Assembly: GCA_022453515.1 (NCBI GenBank)
Contig: JAJNNY010000018.1
Location: forward strand, 310,001 to 374,000
Length of the DNA stretch: 64,000 bases
Direction: 5' to 3'
Origin: Astrocystis sublimbata
Taxonomy: Eukaryota > Ascomycota > Sordariomycetes > Xylariales > Xylariaceae
Positions 56,911 to 64,000 of this stretch are shown in pieces (the stretch's first letter is position 1; each line of letters starts with the position of its first letter). The notes beneath the pieces were generated by a model, which was not told the origin of the DNA, made no database searches, and was given only the letters and a program-made list of their open reading frames with translations. The translations under genes and the position numbers were made by a program.

Positions 56911-58756
56911 CTAAACAAACTTGCTATCTTTAACAGCGTACTTGTCGACATACTCATCGACCGACATAGCCTCCAGCTTCTTGGGATTCATACCAAGCTC
57001 CACGAGCTCCTTCACCTGAGCCTCAGGGAAATGAGGCGACAGGTGCCGTTGGTACTTGGCTAGAATGTGCGGCTTGGCCTCTTCTCTCCGGAGACGGTGG
57101 CCGAGCGGCGCTTCTACTACTACCTCGTCGAGCACCGTGCCGTCGTTGAGCTCTACCGTCAACGCGTTGGAGATGGTACGGAGCGCCGGGTCGTGGTAGT
57201 CCTTTGTGTACTGCGGGTCCTCGACGCACTTGATTTTCTGTCGTAGGGACTCGACCAAGGGCGAAGTCGCTGCCTCGCCGCCGTCTGTGTAGTCTGTCGC
57301 CTCGAGCCGTCCGAATACGAGCATAACAGAGCACATGTATTGGATGCAGTGGTCGCGGTCGGCGAAATTGTCCATAGGCTTGAATTGTTTATCGATGATG
57401 CGGACACAGGCCTCGTGCGTTCGGCAGGTAACGCCCTTGATGTCGAGCGCTGATTTGCCCATCTCCTTGAGCTTCTGGAAGATTTTGGACGACGCCTCGA
57501 CTGCTGTCTGAGAGTGGAATTCCGCTGCACGCGCAATGTCAGCAAGGTGGTGCATACAGTGGGTATGTGAGGAAAGAAGGGACGCGGTTGATTAGCGGGA
57601 AAGCATACCAGGGTAGGACACCTTGAACAGGACGTTCTCCATGACATAGCTGCCGTAGGGTCGCTGGAACTCGAACTTGTTGCCCTTGAACAGGACATCG
57701 TAGAAGCCCCAGACGGGTGCCGACAAGACAGTGGGCACACCAGGCTCGCCCTTCATGACCTTCAGCGCCAGGTTGACGGCGCGTTGGCACGCATCACCAG
57801 CGGCCCACGACTTTCGAGACATGGTGTTGGGAGTGTGACGGTAGGTACGCAAGCTTTGGCCATCGACCCAGGCCTGGGTGACGGCATCGGCAATCTGAGA
57901 GTCGCTGAGGCCCAGCATGTGCGAGACGACGGCGGTACTGGCGACCTTGACCAGAACGACGTGATCCAGACCGACCTTGTTGTACGAGTTGAGGAGGGCC
58001 AGACAACCCTGGATCTCGTGGGCTTTGATCATACCCTCGAGAACATCGCGAATGGTGAAGATCCTGCCGTTTGCGAGCTTGCCGCCAGCCTTGTTAGTCC
58101 GATTGACCCAGTCGGCAACGGCCAGGATGGCGCCGAGGTTGTCCGACGGATGGCCCCATTCCGCAGCCAACCAGCAATCATTGTAATCGAGCCACCGGAT
58201 CATGGCGCCAATGTTGAAGGCGCCATTCACGGGATCCAGGACAAAATCGGTGCCGGGAACCTTAGTGCCATTAGGGACAACCGTGCCAGGGACAATAGGC
58301 CCCAACAGCTTGGTGCACTCCTTGAAGCGCAAGCCTTCAAGGCCACAACCTAGGGTATCGAGGAACACCCATCGCGCCGTGTCAAACTGTGTCGGCAGAG
58401 GAAGACAGCGCGCTCGGTTAGCCTCGGGGATATGCAGAACAGGCGGGGCTACAGGTTGGGCGAAGACAGCTTACAGCTAACTCGGAGTTGATAGGTTTGG
58501 TAACATAGCTTGCGATGTCCTGAATCTCAGGATCATAACCCTTGTGCTGAGAGGGCGTAGGAGCAGCGGACATTTTGGCGGTGGTGGTGGAAAAGCTGTG
58601 ATGACGGTGCAGAGAGGAAGAAGTGGTGGTGGTGGTGGTGGTGGTAGAGGACGCTAAGCTTAGGCCCAGGGCGCGTGTTGATGTAAGTGCTAGAGGGGTT
58701 GACCGGAGTCGCAGCGACCTCGAAGCTGTTCGGATGCTCCGATGGACGGCAGACAT
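56911..58756 (-). CDS. mcdB: 2-Methylcitrate dehydratase, mitochondrial (PrpD family)
   Basis: Dehydrates 2-methylcitrate to cis-2-methylaconitate in the methylcitrate cycle, which clears propionyl-CoA. Three exons in coding order: 58756-58475, 58386-57609 and 57524-56911; 557 residues, normal for fungal enzymes. The N-terminus is an Arg/Ser-rich mitochondrial presequence ('[20 protein letters not shown]') with a polythreonine run from a GGT repeat. The PrpD/MmgE fold follows: '[12 protein letters not shown]', '[16 protein letters not shown]', '[20 protein letters not shown]' and '[18 protein letters not shown]'. Further on are '[20 protein letters not shown]' and '[14 protein letters not shown]', the latter at the second join. 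A later in-frame Met (MSAAPTPSQ) would make a form without the presequence. Confidence 0.95.
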
Positions 58757-61189
58757 GGCGATGTGTGACCTTGTGGTGTTGACTGGGCTCCTGCTCGAGC
58801 AGCTGGTGATGGCGGCTACCTCGAAAACTCGTAGACGCAGCAAGACAGACCACGACACCGTCAGCTTCCTGGCAGAGGAGGAGTGAAGGAGAGAGCGAGA
58901 CCTCACATCCTAGGGAAAGGGTAGGTGAGGCACTGAGGACCAGCAGGGCGGGCCAATTGGCCATCCCCATTGGTCAGACTCGGAGGCTCCGTCTTATTAG
59001 CCCCGGCTCAGCCAGCACAGGCCGAGCTACCCTCGCTACCCTGCGAGATATCGACATGATCTAGTCCTGATGGGGCAAGTCATCGCAAAGCAAAGCTGGA
59101 GAAGAACGCGGAGGCCTGGGCGACCCCTCCATTTAATCCAAAAACCCGCTGGATGCCGAGTCTACCCCACGAAAGCCGCGCAGTCAAAGCTGAATATCTT
59201 CCAATTCATCTCGAAACTCTCGAATACTTTATTTTGCTAGTCTCCACTAGAGGGCCCGGGGTACAGGCGATATACCCTTGAAGTAGAACCGCTGTAGGTA
59301 CTGATACAACGGATAATAGTACATACACACGTATCTGATCTCCTTTAACTCCAGTGCAATGTAAGCATCCTGAACCTCACCACCGTCCGTTATAGAAGCC
59401 ATTGTGCTTCTCATCTAAGGTAGGTGATTCAACTCACAATAGGGCGCATCATATCAGACTCTGATTTTACACTAAGGAGGTGCCCATCTGCCCATGTGTC
59501 TTCGGCAATGGCTCGTCGGTCCACCGCTTCGGACTGTTCCGAAATCACCGGCATCGTTACCGATAATGCCAAGACCAGCGCTGTCGGGACCCGAAGTCAC
59601 CAAAACCCCTTATCAGATCATTGATATCGAGAACCGCGTATTGATGGTAGTCGAGACTTTGTCTTTGTCCCGGAACCTTAAGTGGGAGCGGACAGCAAGC
59701 GAGTATGGTAGATATAGGGTAATAACGAGGCACGGCCACCAAGGCAACTTGTCACTCCACCTTGGGTGCTCGATAAACAGACGCTGCCTAGGTAAGTACT
59801 TGCCAATGATGCCATAGCGGATGCATCACCAGTACCCCTAGAGAAGAGGAAGTGTCGCCGATGAATATTAGCGACCACAAACATCTATTGTCTTAGTAAG
59901 GGTCAAAAACGCAGTTTTCAGAACGTCAAATTCCGCATGAGTCATGCCTGAGAAGTAGTCTATCGAACTTGTAAGCTGTCTTAATTTCCGACTTTGACGA
60001 TGCGTAGGTAACATGGCCTCAGCTCTACGTAGTACGTGCTGGCATACCCGTGTATCCAGAAGTGCGACAATCCCGTGCTGTTCGGTATACTTTCGGCCGA
60101 AATAATCGGTTCAACGGTCCCACCATGATTACCTCCTCGATACCTCGGACGTCGACAAAAGAACGTATCTGGAATACATTAGCGAGGGCATCAATATCGT
60201 TACTCCTGAACCCGTGATTTTCGAAGAATAAAGCGGTCATGTCTTCGCATTGTGCTATTTTGGATGCGACAATGTTATCCGAGTTACAACTTTCTACCTT
60301 CTGAGTCGTCACTAAAAGGTTGAACAATTGTTTGCAACATCATCACATCTGAGAAGACTGCAACCCTGTTCGCAGTCAGAGTACATCCGGAATCCAGTGA
60401 CGGATCTCAAATTTGGTCACAATGCTGAACTCGATCTTTATAATAGTCATGACCTGGGTAAAACCGATCGAAATAAGCTCATGATATGAATGTTGGTGGT
60501 TGTTATGCGTCGCAGATGAAAGTATGTAAAGATACACCAAGTTTGGCATACCCTATATTAGGTATCGACGAAATACCGATGGATTTGAAACCAGACACTC
60601 ATACTAGAGAAATCAATAAACAGATAAAGTACGGCTAAGCAAAGAAGCCTGTGGACTAGGCAGCGCATACGGCAACATACCTTATATTTTAACTATGAGA
60701 TAAAGAAGAGCTAGATACCACTTCCAGAACCAGACTCCTAGATTGATATGACTGATATAACGTATTTCGGTTGTGTTCAAGTTATTTGATATTTAAACCT
60801 GGCTTTGTAATTACTGTGTTGCCATGACGAAGGTGTGCCTAGAATGCCCTTGCTTTAAGTCAAAAGCCCTACGGAACTCTGATATGGGTTGAGAGTACCA
60901 TGGCGTCATTGTATACTGCAGTAAGGCCGTTCTCGGATAGTGCCAAGTGACCATATCACTTACTAGATATATTTCAGTGAATTGAGATGCATTGCCCCGA
61001 AGCTCAAACAGGTGATTACCTCAGGGGACTCACCTCTCCGTATCCTACGGGACGCAACATGGAATTACATACATGCCCTGCTAAGTCGCTTCTACTAGCT
61101 TAGTTTAATCGACAAATTGCCATGTGATTATGCATTGCCTAGATAGATATATGCCATGTTTGTTTGAATATATAACTTTGTACATGTTG
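58757..61189. other. Intergenic, no gene supported
   Basis: About 2.4 kb. The left end is the methylcitrate dehydratase promoter. The stretch 59900-61180 is AT-rich. A minus-strand frame at 60025-60327 (100 codons) has protein-like composition, but no domain, no splice continuation that I could confirm and no promoter. Confidence 0.5.
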
Positions 61190-61768
61190 TTAAGTTGTGG
61201 AATCAATCTTTTCCCCTATCTGACCATCACGGTTGGCCCTCCAGATGCCCCCTTCGCCTTCAAACTCCTCCCTTTTCCATACCTCCACGCGCTTCTTGCA
61301 GGCCTCGAGAGCTTCTTCACCGGCTCTCCAAGCAGCCTCGCGATGAGGCGCCGATACCGCAATGAGAATGCTTTCTTCTCCAATCGGGACTGTTCCGAGC
61401 CGATGAACCATGGCGATGGACTTTAGACCATGCCGTGCGACAATGTCCTTGCTGATAGACAACATTGTCTTCAAGGCCAAGGGGGCATACGCAGAGTACT
61501 GGAGCTCCTTGACGGGCTTTCCTGCGAAGTTGTCTCTTGTTGTGCCTAGGAAGAAGGATGCTCAGACTGAGGTGGAGGATGCAAAAGTAAATGGAGCTTA
61601 ATGACTGATGACAAGAGACGAAGAGTAGACTGACTTACCAGCAAACAGTACAATTGCGCCAGCCTGAGGACTGCGAACACGGTCTATGACCTCCTGTGCC
61701 TGCAGGTGCTCGTGGGTAAGGGCAACATAACAGGCCTCCTCGTTGATCTCACTTGGCTGAGCCGCCAT
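61190..61768 (-). CDS. cnxH: Molybdopterin synthase catalytic (large) subunit
   Basis: MoaE/MOCS2B homologue, which inserts sulfur into precursor Z to make molybdopterin, needed for nitrate reductase and other molybdoenzymes. Two exons in coding order, 61768-61639 and 61545-61190; 161 residues. The join yields 'GAIVLFAGTTRDNFAGKPVK', the hallmark of the family (usual form 'FxGTxRxxxxG'), followed by 'LQYSAYAPLALKTM', 'HRLGTVPIGEESILIAVSAP', 'HREAAWRAGEEALEACKKRV' and 'VWKREEFE', the lysine-bearing active-site strand. An ATG further upstream (61921) adds 51 codons without family similarity, so the start at MAAQPSE is preferred. The small subunit (cnxG) is not in this window. Confidence 0.94.
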
Positions 61769-62522
61769 GGTCGCCGACCTGCTGATGGGTTTAGACCTTG
61801 AGCGGAGGTGAAATCCCGGAATGCAATTTTTATACACTCTTATATTTTTGGGGGTTATTGTTGAGGTCCGTCTCTGCCGGGATACCACGGCTCGAGCACT
61901 TGAGAGATAATTTGGGCCCAATTGATGACCAAAGTGGTCGTCGAACTAGGAGGGTATCAGTGAGTAATTACTTACCTACCTACCTAATGTAGGACACACA
62001 CTCAGGTTCAGTTTGTCACTACAGATAGCTTTTGGATCATAAGAAAAGGGTGACTTGACTTACCTTGGCTCTCGTGATATGATATGCATGTAACAAAATT
62101 CTCAAGGTTGTCATAGACAAGGTGAAATTACATTCACGTATTCCGAAGATCATAGATGGCTTACAGTGCGCGCCTATGATGATAGACTATTAATGTTAGC
62201 CTTAGGTAGCTGTAGGCGTGTGCCTACCTAAGGCAGGTGCCATGGCTAGGTTCCCTAATCCTCCCAATGCTGTACTGTGCTCAACACTGTCTTGTCGCAT
62301 CCAACTCGAGATTCGCGAAACGTCATTCCATGATACCTACTGTCAATTAATCTACTGCTTTGTTTCCATCTCCATTTCCGTTCCTCGCATCCAACCACTC
62401 GCCACCACAGGCTAGAGAAGCCACAACACGACATATAGGCTCGCAATTTGAATACAAGCAGAACCACGGTCGCATCCACATAGCCGCGGTCGTAGTCGCA
62501 GCCTCGGCATCAATCGCGCACC
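61769..62522. other. Intergenic between divergent cnxH and the RNA-binding gene
   Basis: Shared upstream region of two divergent genes. TAGGTA/CCTACCTA motifs lie at 61974-61987 and 62218-62235. No gene seen. Confidence 0.55.
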
Positions 62523-64000
62523 ATGTACGACGACCAAGACCACGATCGCGACCGCGATCATCACCGACCGAGGTCCCCGCCCTCTTCTTCTCGGGACCAC
62601 CACTATCGCTCGCGGCACGGTAAAACATGAAACAGCCTGGAGCATTATGTTCTCCTTGTCGTCCTTGAGCCCGTGCTGACTTTCCCTGCGCCGGAAGACT
62701 CGTCCAGATCACCGCCGAGAGCGCCCCGCGGCGACGATTCACACCGACGATACCCCAGGCACGGTGAAGGCGACCGCAGAGGGGACAGCCGGGGCTATTC
62801 TCCCGAAGGCGCCGCCACCCGTCGCTCCGCTCGTCCCAACCCTCGGGGCAACGACGGTGGCCTTGGTTATGACGATGAGGATTACCGCGAACGACCGGGC
62901 GGCCACAGCCGTGGGTACAGCCCCCGACGCGCCGGCTCCTCCTCGCCTTACCGTGCTACCAACAAGGACTATTATCGCGATCCCGACCGCCAACATGGGC
63001 CCGGCCGCCCTTATCACACTCTCAAGCTGGACGATGTACCGGACTGGCTGAGCGCTCAAGAGGTGGGTGATGACTTACTCGTCGGGCGCCCCACGCAATT
63101 TGACATCCAACTAACTCATATACGGCTTGCTAGATAGACGATGCCATGCGGGACATGGGCGCGAGAGGTCTCGTCGAGGTTCGCTCCAAGCCCGACGAGC
63201 GTGCTGGTACGAACATCCGAGTTCCCCACCAGCTGCTTTGTGGCTCTCAGATGGCTGACCCATAGAGCTACTGCAGGCAGCCGCCGCTGTTATGCTTTTG
63301 CAGAATTCAAATACGATACCGATGCTGTCGATTTCCTCGAGAGACATTACCCATCACTCGATATCCAGGATAACAGTGGCGCGTCGAATCGCATATACCT
63401 GGAATACAGCAGAGAGCGGCGTCAGCCGCAGGTAGCCTCGGACGATTGGAAGTGCACAATGGTGAGTTCATCACATACAGACCCTGACTCCCGGAGTGAA
63501 TTCGAACTTGGACCAACCTACTAGCAGTGTCATTTCGATAACTTTTCTCGTCGAGCCACGTGCAAACAATGCAAAGCACCTAGATCCTGTAAGCCCAGTC
63601 AAACTTCTTCACCCAAAGCCGAATCTGACACTCCGCGTCAAAGCCGAGAATGCTGTGGATATGCGACTCGATGGCCAAAGTGATGAGTGCCCTCAGCAGA
63701 CACCATCGCAATTTGTTGTTGTCCGTGGGCTTGCTCCATCTGCGAACGAGGCCATCCTCGCGGCCGGTGTCCAGAAACTATACATGTCGAAAGAAGACGA
63801 ACCCAAACAAGCACCTAACGCATCGACAAAGCTGAGAAGCACTGCGCCTATTGGTAACACTCATGGACTTGGAGCAAAGCCTGGCTCGTTGGTACGCGTA
63901 TTCATGGTCAGAGATAAAATGTCTGAGATCAGCTGTAACTACGGCTTCGCTGAGTTTTCAACTCTTGACGATGCACGAGCGGCCATGGCAAAATACAACG
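62523..64000 (+). CDS. RBM5/10-like RRM-zinc finger-RRM protein (3' end outside window)
   Basis: Predicted pre-mRNA splicing regulator of the RBM5/RBM10 type. Exons seen: 62523-62619, 62698-63062, 63134-63206, 63277-63461, 63528-63588 and 63644 to the edge, all in phase. An Asp/Arg/His-rich start is followed by an SR-like region ('DSSRSPPRAPRGDDSHRR'). RRM1 runs from 'YHTLKLDDVPDWLSAQEIDD' through 'RRCYAFAEFKYDTDAVDFL' to 'RIYLEYSRE'. A RanBP2-type zinc finger follows at once (W-K-C-x2-C ... 'NFSRRATCKQCKAP'), which is the RBM5 arrangement. The second RRM opens with 'SQFVVVRGLAPSANEAILAA' and has 'RVFMVRDKMSEISCNYGFAE'. The window ends inside this RRM, so any OCRE or G-patch domain is out of sight. 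Introns are only 55-78 bases long. Confidence 0.9.

Noticed and set aside
53617..58756. Secondary-metabolism cluster around the P450 gene
   Set aside because: The neighbours are a hydrophobin and methylcitrate dehydratase. No synthase, transporter or regulator lies within reach, so a lone P450 is the simpler reading.
60025..60327. 100-codon minus-strand frame with protein-like composition
   Set aside because: No domain, no convincing splice partner and no promoter. It may be a gene remnant, but the sequence alone does not support it.

Overview
The window reads as nuclear DNA of a filamentous ascomycete (Pezizomycotina), most likely a Sordariomycete. The evidence is genes with many short GT-AG introns carrying CTAAC/CTGAC branch points, a class II hydrophobin, a PTH11-type seven-helix receptor, an intron-containing dispersed tRNA gene, and wide intergenic spaces studded with CCTACCTA/TAGGTAGG motifs. 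There is no operon organisation, CRISPR array or prokaryotic feature. I rebuilt 19 protein genes from splice sites and reading phase (one runs off the right edge), plus two unrecognised ones and one tRNA.

Layout. 0.6-5.5 kb: housekeeping genes on the minus strand (ATP synthase subunit d, NAC alpha, ribosomal protein eL14) and a tRNA-Ile(AAU). 7-9.3 kb: an RBR-type E3 ubiquitin ligase. 9.3-13.1 kb: no gene seen. 13.1-15.2 kb: SRP receptor alpha. 17.2 kb: a 60-residue, ten-cysteine secreted protein split by one intron. 18.5-21.1 kb: Yif1 and an Mpv17/PMP22-family protein on the plus strand. 22-23.7 kb: two unrecognised genes. 24.6-26 kb: a PTH11-like receptor. 27.9-29.5 kb: a Ser/Thr-rich single-pass surface glycoprotein. 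29.5-35.5 kb: no gene, ending in the long pyrimidine-rich leader of casein kinase I (35.6-37.1 kb). 39.2-40.9 kb: an inositol-polyphosphate 5-phosphatase with a C-terminal membrane anchor. 42.2-44.5 kb: an intronless aminoglycoside-phosphotransferase-fold protein with altered catalytic residues. 45.1-46.1 kb: an Lsb1/Pin3-type SH3 protein. 50.8-52.1 kb: a class II hydrophobin with a very long repetitive N-terminal arm. 53.6-55.4 kb: a cytochrome P450. 56.9-58.8 kb: mitochondrial 2-methylcitrate dehydratase. 61.2-61.8 kb: molybdopterin synthase large subunit. 62.5 kb to the edge: an RBM5/10-like RRM-zinc finger-RRM protein.

Most genes are unlinked core functions: protein targeting and vesicle traffic (NAC, SRP receptor, Yif1), mitochondrial metabolism (ATP synthase, 2-methylcitrate cycle), signalling (CK1, 5-phosphatase, PTH11-like) and RNA processing. 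The accessory, surface-facing component is the ten-cysteine secreted protein, the PTH11-like receptor, the surface glycoprotein, the extended hydrophobin and the P450. They are scattered, so I infer no cluster. Several C-termini (CK1, P450) and internal joins (5-phosphatase, PTH11-like) only become right after splicing. All family names come from motif recognition by eye; no database search was run.
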